NCBI GenBank assembly: GCA_947453195.1
Contig: CANGFO010000012.1
Span: 1-64,000 of the forward strand
Direction: 5' to 3'
Length of the DNA: 64,000 bases
From: Flavobacteriaceae bacterium
Lineage (GTDB): Bacteria > Bacteroidota > Bacteroidia > Flavobacteriales > Flavobacteriaceae
Positions 25,780-34,033 of this stretch are shown in pieces (positions within the stretch are counted from its first letter, which is position 1; each line of letters starts with the position of its first letter). The translations under genes and the position numbers were made by a program. Below the pieces are notes generated by a model. That model was given only the letters and a program-made list of their open reading frames with translations, was not told the origin of the DNA and ran no database searches.

Positions 25780-26892
25780 CTATTGCAATATTATTTTCTT
25801 GGTATTGACTAGGTTTCCTTGGGCATCATAGATTTTTACAAAATAAACCCCTTGACCACTCCAAGTGTTAAGCGGAACCACATATTGTTGCGTATTCATA
25901 GGTTGATTAAATACTTCTTGACCCAATGTGTTGGTGATTACAATGTTCCAACCGCTAACATTAGCAAGAATACCACAATCTATAGTGATATGGTCATTAG
26001 CAGGATTTGGATAGATTGTTACGGTATTTTGATAGGTTGGAGGATTAAAACTTAATATGCCAGTATTGATAACTAAGGATTGGCATTCATTTGAATTTGA
26101 AGCATTATAAAGGCCTTGAATTTCAGTTTGAGTTAATTCACGACTCCAAAAAGCAATATCGTCTAAATTTTCGGTTGGCGCAGCATCCAATTGGCTTCCA
26201 GCTGGAGAATTAGCTGTGACATCTGATTTTCCAAATGTTAAAGGATAGTTTGAAGAAGTATACGTGTTTAAAGCTAAAGATTGGGATGCATTATCATAGT
26301 CAAATATTATTTGATTAATATTTGAAATTACCACTCCATCTTTATAGATTTTAATATCTCTAAAATTATTAGCACCTGTTCCAACAACGTAAACGTAATT
26401 ATGCCAATTGTTATCACCAATTGATGTTGAATACATTAAATGTAAATGTTCCCCATCAATTCCCGCTCCTTCATAAGTTGTTGGCCAACAACCACATTGG
26501 TCATGCTGATAGTTTCTGTTTAATCTAATGAAAAATATATCACCATATGGATTTCCACCACCTCCATAATATAATGGATTTATTGTTCTAGTTGAATATT
26601 GATTTTTTATCCAAAATGAAATTGTTCTTGGATTATTTCCAGCAACTCCTGTATAATTTGTTTGAATAAAGTCAAATAAATTAAAGTAATAAGCACTATT
26701 ACTATTTCCAAATCTATCGGAAGTTAATGTTGCCCCAGTAATTGTTCCATTATGACCATTTCCGCTTAAATCATTTGCGTTACCGTTAAATGGCCAATAT
26801 CCTTCAAGACCATCTGTTGGTATGTAAGATGGAACTTGTGCGTCAATAGAATTTAATAATAGTAAAAATAAAATAGATAAGAATTTTTTCAT
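25780..26892 (-). CDS. Secreted LamG-domain protein with T9SS type A sorting domain
   Basis: A 370-residue secreted protein: signal peptide (FLLLLNSIDAQ, ends about 19), a concanavalin/LamG-like jelly-roll domain (about 28-265, GLEGYWPFNGNANDLSGNGHNG to FWSRELTQTEIQGLYN), and a C-terminal type IX sorting domain (about 288-370, TVTIYPNPANDHITID to GVYFVKIYDAQGNLVNTKKIIL). It should cross the outer membrane through T9SS and be attached or released. LamG folds bind glycans or proteins; the ligand is unknown. A promoter (26915-26946) and terminator (25730-25764) bracket it as a single-gene unit. Confidence 0.92.
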   Translation of the reverse strand: MKKFLSILFLLLLNSIDAQVPSYIPTDGLEGYWPFNGNANDLSGNGHNGTITGATLTSDRFGNSNSAYYFNLFDFIQTNYTGVAGNNPRTISFWIKNQYSTRTINPLYYGGGGNPYGDIFFIRLNRNYQHDQCGCWPTTYEGAGIDGEHLHLMYSTSIGDNNWHNYVYVVGTGANNFRDIKIYKDGVVISNINQIIFDYDNASQSLALNTYTSSNYPLTFGKSDVTANSPAGSQLDAAPTENLDDIAFWSRELTQTEIQGLYNASNSNECQSLVINTGILSFNPPTYQNTVTIYPNPANDHITIDCGILANVSGWNIVITNTLGQEVFNQPMNTQQYVVPLNTWSGQGVYFVKIYDAQGNLVNTKKIILQ

Positions 26893-26914
26893 GTTTTTGA
26901 GATTTAAGTTTCGC

Positions 26915-26946
26915 CAAAATTATCGTTAAGGGTAAAATAAATTCAA
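26915..26946 (-). promoter_or_regulatory. Promoter of the LamG/T9SS gene
   Basis: On the minus strand TTG (26944-26946) and TAATTTTG (26915-26922) are separated by 21 nt, matching the Bacteroidota consensus. The -7 box is 22 nt before the ATG. Confidence 0.65.
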
Positions 26947-27034
26947 AAAAATTATTCCCATAAATACATTCTAGTATTTTTTATATATTTTTAATTATAA
27001 GATTTATTAAGAGAGAATAGTAGCTGCACTTTAA

Positions 27035-28387
27035 TTATTTCAAAGTAAAATACAACGGATTTAACTTAATTTCTTTGATTCGTTTGTCTACTTCGTTCTT
27101 TTTTACAAGCACTAGTGGGTTTTCGCCATGCGTAAAATATGCATTTAGTTTTACAAATAAAGAGGAAAAAACCAAATCCCTTTTTTTAATCACATTGGCA
27201 ACGTTGTCGGGATTTTCTTTTTCTAAAAAACTATTGAGTTGGTTGAGTTGGATGTACGTTTTCTTATTTTGAAATAAATAAATTAATATTTTCTCTTCTA
27301 AAGGATCTAGATTGGAAATTATTTTAGATTTAAAATAAAATTTATTTTTTGATTGGTGATATACAAAATACTTTCCTGTACTATTGATTAAGTATTTATA
27401 AATTCCGAAAAACAATAGAATAACAAAAAGAATTGATAGTATAGGAAGAGCATATTCATGCCAAGATGAAAAATATAATTTTTCGGTTTTAATTGGTGAT
27501 TTTAATAGCTCGGATAAAGTAATCTTGGTTAAGATTAGTCTTACTTCTCCAGATAGATTTGCTAAATAATATAATGATTTTGAATTATTATCATAGCTAA
27601 TATTACTATAGGCTATTAAATCATCAATTTTATACCATGTTATTTTATTTTTATTAAAATCAATAGCAATAATTTTCTCAGAGGTTAGTATATATAATTT
27701 ATTTTCATCCTGAAAGGTATTTTTAGGGTTACAGTTTTTTAAGAGTTTATTATAATTTCCTTTTCTTTCCCATTTTAAAGTTGTAAAATTTAAATGCCAT
27801 AAAATTGGATCTTCCTGAAATGTGTTGTCAATTGAGTTGTTATTATTTAATCCTCCAATTACATAAAACCCATTATTATCAAAAAAAGATATTGCACCAG
27901 ATCGTTCGTTGGGTTTATCTTCCTCAATACTATACAATCTGAACCATTCCTTTGTTTTATTATCAAAACGAGTAATTATGTTTTTTGTAGTAAACAATCC
28001 ATAACCACCGAACAAACAAATTTGATTTTTGTATAAAAAAGGTGATGCGTTATTTTGATTTTTTTGTAAAAAAGAATTGTCAATCCGCACTATAGAATCG
28101 TTTCGGTATTCTAATACTGGGCCACATCCGTCATGAACTAAATAGGTGTGATTGTTAATATTAAAATGATACTTATATCTTTCTAGAGCATCTGGATAAT
28201 TATTATGTTTTAATATAATAGGGTTTTTAAGTTCCCCTTTATAAACTAAAGAATCATTAACTATGGTAATGGGTTTGCCCGTTTTAGCATCTTGAAAAAA
28301 ACAAATGTTTTCTGTTCTTGGTATTTTTTGAGCAGTGCCTAAAGAGGTAAAAAGTAGGATGAATAGGCGTAAAAATAATCTGGGCAT
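27035..28387 (-). CDS. Membrane protein with kelch-like propeller outside and winged-helix-like tail inside
   Basis: I do not recognise a named family. The 450-residue protein has a signal peptide (about 1-19), a periplasmic beta-propeller-like region (about 25-300) with kelch-type blades (NQICLFGGYGLFTTKN; SGAISFFDNNGFYVIGGLNNN), one membrane helix (about 312-332) and a cytoplasmic tail (about 340-450). The tail reads LDPLEEKILIYLF, helix, helix, then LVLVKKNEVDKRI, a helix-helix-helix-wing pattern. This suggests a one-component membrane regulator, propeller sensing outside and DNA binding inside (inference). The neighbouring LamG gene is a possible target. Confidence 0.6.
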   Translation of the reverse strand: MPRLFLRLFILLFTSLGTAQKIPRTENICFFQDAKTGKPITIVNDSLVYKGELKNPIILKHNNYPDALERYKYHFNINNHTYLVHDGCGPVLEYRNDSIVRIDNSFLQKNQNNASPFLYKNQICLFGGYGLFTTKNIITRFDNKTKEWFRLYSIEEDKPNERSGAISFFDNNGFYVIGGLNNNNSIDNTFQEDPILWHLNFTTLKWERKGNYNKLLKNCNPKNTFQDENKLYILTSEKIIAIDFNKNKITWYKIDDLIAYSNISYDNNSKSLYYLANLSGEVRLILTKITLSELLKSPIKTEKLYFSSWHEYALPILSILFVILLFFGIYKYLINSTGKYFVYHQSKNKFYFKSKIISNLDPLEEKILIYLFQNKKTYIQLNQLNSFLEKENPDNVANVIKKRDLVFSSLFVKLNAYFTHGENPLVLVKKNEVDKRIKEIKLNPLYFTLK

Positions 28388-28404
28388 GGGTATTTTGTTT
28401 TACA

Positions 28405-28439
28405 CAAATTTAGCAGTATTCTTCTTTTTTGTACCACAA
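28405..28439 (-). promoter_or_regulatory. Promoter of the propeller protein gene
   Basis: On the minus strand TAAATTTG (28405-28412) is a perfect -7 box 17 nt before the ATG. TTG at 28437-28439 is 24 nt upstream, slightly longer than ideal. Confidence 0.5.
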
Positions 28440-28492
28440 AATAGTAGAATATGTATTCGGGAGTATTTTATTATGTTTTTCTTACCACTATT

Positions 28493-30004
28493 TTATTGCA
28501 TGTTCTTTAGCTGTTCCAAATAATCCCGTTGATTAGACAATCTCGGAATCTTGTGTTGGCCACCCAATTTGTCTTTTAATTTTAACCAATCATAAAATAA
28601 ATTTTCTCGAGCTACATTTATTTTCAATGGGTTTAAAGTCATGTTTTTATAACGTTTTGCTTCATAATCGGAGTTGACGGATTGCAAGGTTTCGTCTAAA
28701 ACTTTTGCGAATAATGCTAGATCCTCTGGCGCTTTTTTAAACTCTATCATCCATTCGTGGGAGCCTTTTTCTTTATTTTTCATAAATACCGGAGCCACAG
28801 TATAGTCTTTTACATCACAATTCAATTGCGAGCAGGTTTTAGCAATGGCTTGATCGGTGTTTTCTACCATTAATTCTTCACCAAATACATTTATGTGGTG
28901 TTTGGTTCTTCCGGTAACTCGAATTCTATATGGATTTAAAGAAGTAAATCGAACGGTATCTCCAATTAAGTAGCGCCATAAACCGGAATTGGTTGTAATA
29001 ACTACCGCATAATTTTTAAATAGCTCTACTTCGGCAAGTGGGATTACTATTTGGTTTGGTGTACCAAAAGTATCCATCGGAATGAATTCATAAAAAATAC
29101 CATAATCCAGCATCAACAATAAATCGTTCGAATAATTCAAATCCTGAATAGCAAAAAATCCTTCCGAAGCATTGTAGATTTCGTAGTATTTAAAATCGGA
29201 ATTGGGTGCAATTTTTTGGTATTGTTCTCGGTAGGGCTCAAAGTTTACACCGCCATGAAAGTAAACTTCCAAATTAGGCCACAATTCAAATAGGGAGGTG
29301 TGGTTTGTTTCTGATAAAATACGGTTGAGTAACACTAACATCCAAGAAGGAACCCCAGCAAAACTGGTCACATTTTCTTTTTTGGTTTCGTTGATGATGG
29401 CGGTAAGTTTAGTTTCCCATTCACTCATAAGGGAAATCTTATTGCTAGGTGTGCTACTAAATTCGGCCCACATCGGCATGTTTTCAATCAATATTGCCGA
29501 TAAATCACCAAATGAAGAGTTGTTATTTTCATAAATCTGCGAACTTCCACCAAGGCGTAAACTCTTACCTAAAAACATTTCCGAGTTTTCGTTGTTGTTT
29601 AAATACATACACAACAAATCTTTGCTTCCTTTATAATGGCAATCTTCTAATGCACTTTCACTTACCGGAATAAATTTACTTTTCGCATTTGTGGTTCCAC
29701 TCGATTTGGCAAACCATTTTATTGGTTCAGACCAAAAAACATTTTGTTCTCCTTTTCGCGTTCGTTCTATAAGCGGTTCTAATTCTTCGTAGGTGGAAAC
29801 CGGAACCCTTTCGCAAAAAGTTTTATAATTTTTTATCGATTCAAAATCTTTTTCTTTGCCAAGTTCTGTATCTTCTGATTTCCGTATTAAATTCATCAAT
29901 AATTCTTCCTGTACCTCATTAGGATATTTTAAAAACAGCTCAATTTGATGGATGCGCTGTTTTAATACCCAAGTCGCTATAGAATTAATTATTGGAAATG
30001 GCAT
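28493..30004 (-). CDS. GH3-type acyl-acid amido synthetase
   Basis: The 503-aa protein belongs to the GH3 family of the ANL adenylating superfamily. In plants these conjugate amino acids to jasmonate or auxin via acyl-AMP. Visible blocks are the P-loop-like WFAKSSGTTNAKSKFIPVS (about 90-108), FHGGVNFEPYREQY, and YEIYNASEGFFAIQD (adenine-binding motif), with GLWRYLIGDTVRFTS and RVTGRTKHHINVFGEELMVENTD at the hinge. Homologues are universal in flavobacteria but have no assigned substrate. It is transcribed as a single gene, divergent from the DUF2797 gene. Confidence 0.9.
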   Translation of the reverse strand: MPFPIINSIATWVLKQRIHQIELFLKYPNEVQEELLMNLIRKSEDTELGKEKDFESIKNYKTFCERVPVSTYEELEPLIERTRKGEQNVFWSEPIKWFAKSSGTTNAKSKFIPVSESALEDCHYKGSKDLLCMYLNNNENSEMFLGKSLRLGGSSQIYENNNSSFGDLSAILIENMPMWAEFSSTPSNKISLMSEWETKLTAIINETKKENVTSFAGVPSWMLVLLNRILSETNHTSLFELWPNLEVYFHGGVNFEPYREQYQKIAPNSDFKYYEIYNASEGFFAIQDLNYSNDLLLMLDYGIFYEFIPMDTFGTPNQIVIPLAEVELFKNYAVVITTNSGLWRYLIGDTVRFTSLNPYRIRVTGRTKHHINVFGEELMVENTDQAIAKTCSQLNCDVKDYTVAPVFMKNKEKGSHEWMIEFKKAPEDLALFAKVLDETLQSVNSDYEAKRYKNMTLNPLKINVARENLFYDWLKLKDKLGGQHKIPRLSNQRDYLEQLKNMQ

Positions 30005-30071
30005 TTTTTTAGGTATCAGTTATGAGTTATCGGTTTTGAATTATAACTTTACCAAAAATAACAATTTTTGT

Positions 30072-30103
30072 TGAACTTGGAACTTTAAATCTGAAACTTT
30101 AAC
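30072..30103 (+). repeat. AACTTGGAACTTTAAATC-type word repeat upstream of DUF2797 gene
   Basis: TTGAACTTGGAACTTTAAA is followed by TCTGAAACTTTAACC, near-identical in wording to the 23475-23536 repeat, and ends two nt before the ATG. Confidence 0.55.
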
Positions 30104-30105
30104 CA

Positions 30106-30900
30106 ATGATATACGAAGGGGTCTTAACCAAAATGCAAACAGAATATTCTAATCCAATTCAATATTATTTGGTTTTTGAAAATAGTTTTTTGAGTTTGAA
30201 TCAATTATTGGATAAGAATATTGAGATCAATTTTTTGGGCTACCAATGTTTGCAATGCGGTAAAAAAAAGAAAATATTCCGTCAAGGATTTTGTTACGAT
30301 TGTTTTATGAGCAGTCCCGCTGCAGGCGATTGGATTATGAAACCGGAGTTAAGCACCGCGCACTTAGATCTTGAGGATAGAGATTTAGAATATGAAAAAA
30401 GAGTTCAATTGCAGCCACACATTGTGTATTTGGCTTTGTCAAGTGAAGTGAAAGTAGGTGTAACAAGAAAGACGCAAGTTCCAACGCGATGGATTGATCA
30501 AGGGGCGGTACAAGCTATTCCCATTGTTGAAGTTCCAAATCGATATTTAGCAGGAATCACAGAGGTAGCCTTAAAAGAGCATTTTGCAGATAAAACCAAT
30601 TGGCAGAAAATGCTTAAAAATGAAGTTCCTGATGCCGATTTGATTCAGGAAAGAGCCAATTTAAAATATATAATCCCAAAAGAAGTTCAAGACTTTTTCC
30701 ATCCAGAAAAAGAAGATTTATATGATCTTCATTTTCCAGTATTGGAATTTCCTAAAAAAGTCACCAGTTTGAATTTAGATAAAACCCCAAATTTTTCAGG
30801 AAAGTTAATGGGGATAAAAGGGCAATATCTAATCTTTCAAGACGGCACCGTTTTTAATGTGCGCACGTTTGAAGGGTATGTTGTAAAAATTAGTTTGTAA
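30106..30900 (+). CDS. DUF2797 family protein
   Basis: The 264-residue cytoplasmic protein has a zinc-ribbon-like CxxC-CxxC part (CLQCGKKKKIFRQGFCYDCF, about 41-60) and a central domain with HIVYLALSSEVKVGVTR, then PTRWIDQGA, then ITEVALKEHF. This series resembles a GIY-YIG nuclease core (Y, VG, Arg, Glu), although the first tyrosine motif is degenerate. The family has no confirmed activity. It converges on a genuine GIY-YIG nuclease gene only 61 nt away. Its start directly follows a word repeat, so ATG 30106 is chosen because MIYEGVLTKM is the family N-terminus. Confidence 0.85.
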   Translation: MIYEGVLTKMQTEYSNPIQYYLVFENSFLSLNQLLDKNIEINFLGYQCLQCGKKKKIFRQGFCYDCFMSSPAAGDWIMKPELSTAHLDLEDRDLEYEKRVQLQPHIVYLALSSEVKVGVTRKTQVPTRWIDQGAVQAIPIVEVPNRYLAGITEVALKEHFADKTNWQKMLKNEVPDADLIQERANLKYIIPKEVQDFFHPEKEDLYDLHFPVLEFPKKVTSLNLDKTPNFSGKLMGIKGQYLIFQDGTVFNVRTFEGYVVKISL

Positions 30901-30930
30901 TGATTGTTAAATTTGTATGACAGTGATTAT

Positions 30931-30954
30931 GTCATTGCGAGGAACGAAGCAATC
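30931..30954 (+). repeat. Left inverted repeat of the GIY-YIG cassette
   Basis: GTCATTGCGAGGAACGAAG followed by CAATC. ATTGC and GCAAT can pair around a 10-nt centre. It is the inverted partner of 31277-31300, matching at 22 of 24 positions. Confidence 0.75.
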
Positions 30955-30961
30955 TAATAAT

Positions 30962-31267
30962 CTAAATCGACATGATGTCAATTATCTCTTCAAATAAATC
31001 ATTCCACTTGGGGTTTAAACCTTGAATTAAATTGATTTTTTGAGCTCTTGAACCTCCTTTTAATTGTTTTTCTCGAGCAATTGCATCACTTATCATTTGA
31101 AACTGTTCAAAATAAACTAGTTTGTTAAGATTATATTTTGCTGAAAATGAATATTCAAATCTCTTCTCTTTATGTTGCAAGATCCTGTTTGGTAAATTAG
31201 ATGTGACTCCAATATAATAAGTGTTATTATACTTATTGGTTACTATATAGATAAATCCTGGTTTCAT
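30962..31267 (-). CDS. GIY-YIG nuclease (UPF0213-like)
   Basis: A complete 101-residue single-domain GIY-YIG endonuclease. Tyr7 (FIYIV) and YYIGVTSNL (18-25) are the two halves of the signature, Arg28 and His32 follow, and Glu66 in AREKQLKG is the expected metal-binding glutamate, so it should be catalytically competent. The tail NPKWNDLFEEI is typical of UPF0213. No DNA-binding module is attached. It is the only gene inside inverted hairpin repeats at 30931-30954 and 31277-31300, and follows asmA by 35 nt on the same strand. Confidence 0.92.
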   Translation of the reverse strand: MKPGFIYIVTNKYNNTYYIGVTSNLPNRILQHKEKRFEYSFSAKYNLNKLVYFEQFQMISDAIAREKQLKGGSRAQKINLIQGLNPKWNDLFEEIIDIMSI

Positions 31268-31276
31268 ACTTTATGT

Positions 31277-31300
31277 GATTGCTTCGTTCCAAGCAATGAC
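31277..31300 (-). repeat. Right inverted repeat of the GIY-YIG cassette
   Basis: On the plus strand ATTGCTT-CGTTCC-AAGCAAT is a perfect seven-bp hairpin. Its reverse complement matches the left repeat except for two bases. It forms the 5' leader of the GIY-YIG gene, ending 10 nt before the ATG. Confidence 0.75.
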
Positions 31301-31302
31301 AC

Positions 31303-33879
31303 TTAAGGTGTTTTCTTTTTGAACAAACCATTCAATAAATCTTTAGCTTGATTGACTACTTTTTTAGTTTTAGTAGTATCTCCCGATTTGGTATTGTTGT
31401 TAATAAGATTTTCTAAAGCACTTGAGCCTTGTGAAAGCAATTTTTGCTTTTGTTGTTTGGCTATGCTAGTCACTAAATTAGTTGTTGCCGATTTAATATC
31501 GGTGGTGACTTTTGGTTTAGAAAAACTTCCCGTTAGGTTTGCATTTACCGGAATATTCTCCAATTTAGAAATTTCACCAGGAGATAATTTTGCCAATAGT
31601 CCTGCAGCTTCATTCCCTAAATATTTTGCAGGCACATCAAATTTTAAATTATAATTCATTATTTGATCAAAACCATGTGTTCCTGCAACAGTAACCTTAA
31701 TATCTTGGTATTTAATGTCAAATGGTTTTACAGTTACTTTTCCATCTTGGAATGCTAAAGCCAATTTCACATCGTTTACATTCAATTTTTTCAAATCGAT
31801 AAATTTCAGATTTTGGCTTATAGTATTTAAGATGTTCGAACCATTAGGATTAATAGAAGTTCCACTCATTTGACCTAATAAATCCCCGTTAAGTGTATTT
31901 AAGTTTGGGGTGATTTCTTTATCGTTTAAATCTCCAGACAGCTTAACTGTGGAATTAAATTTTCCGGTGATCACTCCAGCGATTGGAGCAATTTTTTTAA
32001 ACATATCTAATTGTGTGAAAGTTTGGGTAATGTCTACTTGATCCATGCCTAATTTCATATTGAACTTAGATATTTTCTCTTTTGTAGAAACCATCCCGTT
32101 AAGATCAATTTGGCCTCCAAATACATTTGTTTTCACATTCTCTAATGAAACGGCTTGGTCTTTAATTACTAATTTCCCCGAACAATTTTTCAAGGTTAAA
32201 TTATCATACAGTACGGTGTTGGCTTTAGCAGTTAAAGTACAGTTTAAAAAGGAAGGAATTTTCATTGCTGTTTTGGTTGCCTTTTCATCGGTTTTGGTTT
32301 TGGCATCCGTCATAAAATCAGACACAGCGATTTGATTGGAAGCCATGGTGAAATTCCCTTTTAATTCTTGGTTTCGGAAAACAAATCCATAAAAATTATC
32401 TAGTGTACCTGTAGCTTTAATATCGCTTTTTCCGGTTGTTGCATTAAACTCTTGAAGATTCACACGACTTGGATTGAATTGTATTTTAGCACTGCTGATG
32501 GTCATTGCCTTACCTTCATCGTCAACATATTTAAATCCGGCTAGGCTCATGGATCCAGCATTATTGATTTTTTGATAATCACTTTTTTCCACAGAAGCCA
32601 TATCAAATTTGGTAGTTACATCTGCTTTTAATATTCCAGAAAGCGGAATTTTTAATTTGACCGGATAAGCTTTTGAGAAATTACCTAAGTTGATGGTACC
32701 CTTAAGAGAAGCATTCACCAATGCATTGGTAGCCACATTTTTTATGGTTGCTTTTGCATTAAAAACATCGCGATCAATAGAAAAAGAAAGCTTATCTAAA
32801 TTCACATAAGTATCGTTCATGACACCTGTTTCGTTGATGATTTTAGTGTCAATAATAATGTTTTTAACCGCCTTTGGTAAATCGGGATATTGAAAGGAAG
32901 CATTGTTAGAAGCAATTGCAATTTTAAATTTTGGAACTGAAGTATCTGAAAGTAAACCTTTGGCAAAACCAACCACGGTAAAATCGCCCGAAGTTTTTAC
33001 ATTTTCAATATTACTTCGATAGGCTGCCGGAATTAATCCTAAGAAATTTTTGAATGAAGAAGTAGGGGTTTTAAATTTCATATCATACAACTGTCCTGTA
33101 GAAACCAGTTGTAAAAATCCATTAAACTCTAATTCCAAGTCATTAATCTTTGCTTTGTTTTCCTTAAAAGTATATTTGCTTTTATCTAAGTCCATTCCCA
33201 AAACGGCATCTAATGAAACGGCTACATTTTTCATGTAATTCATCTTGTCCATGCGCATCGAAACTTTGGCTGTGGTTTTGGTGTCTAAATCTAAAATATT
33301 GTTTGTGAAATCGCCAGAGCCCGAATGGTTAATGCTGTCCAACTCCATTTTTATTTTAGTAGCTTCATTGGTGAATCTGAATTTAAAATTTTCAACTTCG
33401 TAATTGTTTATTTTAAATGCTAAGGGTTTGCTTTTATCGGCACTTTCCTGTTTCTTGTTTTTCAAGGCAATGTCATAATTACCCACACCCTCTTTGTTAA
33501 AAATAATGTTTATTAATCCATTTTTTGATGCGACACCTTCAATTTTCATTGGAGCATTGGCATCATTAAAAAGTTCCATTACTGACATTTTTAAATTCAG
33601 TTCTTGAAACGCTACTAGGGTATCTCCTTCAAAAGGAGCTTTATTTATTACGGCTAATTTTTCGATTGAAATAGTAGCTTTTGGAAAACTAGAAAACAAG
33701 CTTAAATCAGCATTTTTAAATGTGATTTTAGCATCAACATTGTCATTAAGTGCTTTTGTTATTTTTTCTTGTATCTTGTCTTTAAATAAATAGGGAACTG
33801 AAAAAGCCGCTACAAATAGCACCAACAAAACAATTCCACTAATTTTTAAAACTTTCTTAAATACCATTTTCTTATCCAT
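31303..33879 (-). CDS. AsmA-like envelope protein
   Basis: The 858-residue protein has an N-terminal membrane anchor (about 9-29), the AsmA opening FKNADLSLFSSFPKATISIEKLAV, a long beta-rich middle and the AsmA_2-type C-terminal region (NTLNGDLLGQMSGTSI to YNLKFDVPAKYLGNEAAGLL). Relatives form bridge-like lipid-transfer structures across the periplasm in other bacteria, so phospholipid traffic or outer-membrane homeostasis is a fair inference. The C-terminal tail is Lys/Thr-rich. Its stop codon sits two nt before the border of the GIY-YIG cassette, so the original downstream sequence may have been displaced. Confidence 0.88.
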   Translation of the reverse strand: MDKKMVFKKVLKISGIVLLVLFVAAFSVPYLFKDKIQEKITKALNDNVDAKITFKNADLSLFSSFPKATISIEKLAVINKAPFEGDTLVAFQELNLKMSVMELFNDANAPMKIEGVASKNGLINIIFNKEGVGNYDIALKNKKQESADKSKPLAFKINNYEVENFKFRFTNEATKIKMELDSINHSGSGDFTNNILDLDTKTTAKVSMRMDKMNYMKNVAVSLDAVLGMDLDKSKYTFKENKAKINDLELEFNGFLQLVSTGQLYDMKFKTPTSSFKNFLGLIPAAYRSNIENVKTSGDFTVVGFAKGLLSDTSVPKFKIAIASNNASFQYPDLPKAVKNIIIDTKIINETGVMNDTYVNLDKLSFSIDRDVFNAKATIKNVATNALVNASLKGTINLGNFSKAYPVKLKIPLSGILKADVTTKFDMASVEKSDYQKINNAGSMSLAGFKYVDDEGKAMTISSAKIQFNPSRVNLQEFNATTGKSDIKATGTLDNFYGFVFRNQELKGNFTMASNQIAVSDFMTDAKTKTDEKATKTAMKIPSFLNCTLTAKANTVLYDNLTLKNCSGKLVIKDQAVSLENVKTNVFGGQIDLNGMVSTKEKISKFNMKLGMDQVDITQTFTQLDMFKKIAPIAGVITGKFNSTVKLSGDLNDKEITPNLNTLNGDLLGQMSGTSINPNGSNILNTISQNLKFIDLKKLNVNDVKLALAFQDGKVTVKPFDIKYQDIKVTVAGTHGFDQIMNYNLKFDVPAKYLGNEAAGLLAKLSPGEISKLENIPVNANLTGSFSKPKVTTDIKSATTNLVTSIAKQQKQKLLSQGSSALENLINNNTKSGDTTKTKKVVNQAKDLLNGLFKKKTP

Positions 33880-33980
33880 AATCTACTAATCTATTTTTCT
33901 TATTCTTTATACATAAAGTTAAAAAACAAAATCGAATTAATCGTTAATATTGTGTTATAAATTTCACTATTTATAGAACA

Positions 33981-34014
33981 AAAAAAATCCGCTTTTTTGT
34001 AAAACGGATTTTTT
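33981..34014 (-). terminator. sppA terminator
   Basis: AAAAATCCG (33983-33991) and CGGATTTTT (34005-34013) pair across a T/A-rich loop. The minus-strand T run follows. It lies just after the sppA stop at 34034. Confidence 0.8.
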
Positions 34015-34033
34015 GTATTTTAGTGTTGTAAGT

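Larger units (their letters stand above)
30931..31300 (-). mobile_element. Candidate GIY-YIG cassette with inverted hairpin ends
   Basis: Two 24-nt sequences (30931-30954 and 31277-31300) are inverted copies differing at two positions, and each is itself a hairpin. They enclose a single intact GIY-YIG gene. The outer right border lies two nt after the asmA stop codon. No target-site duplication is evident. The arrangement parallels REP/RAYT units, where a nuclease gene is bounded by the palindromes it moves, but mobility here is only inferred. Confidence 0.5.
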
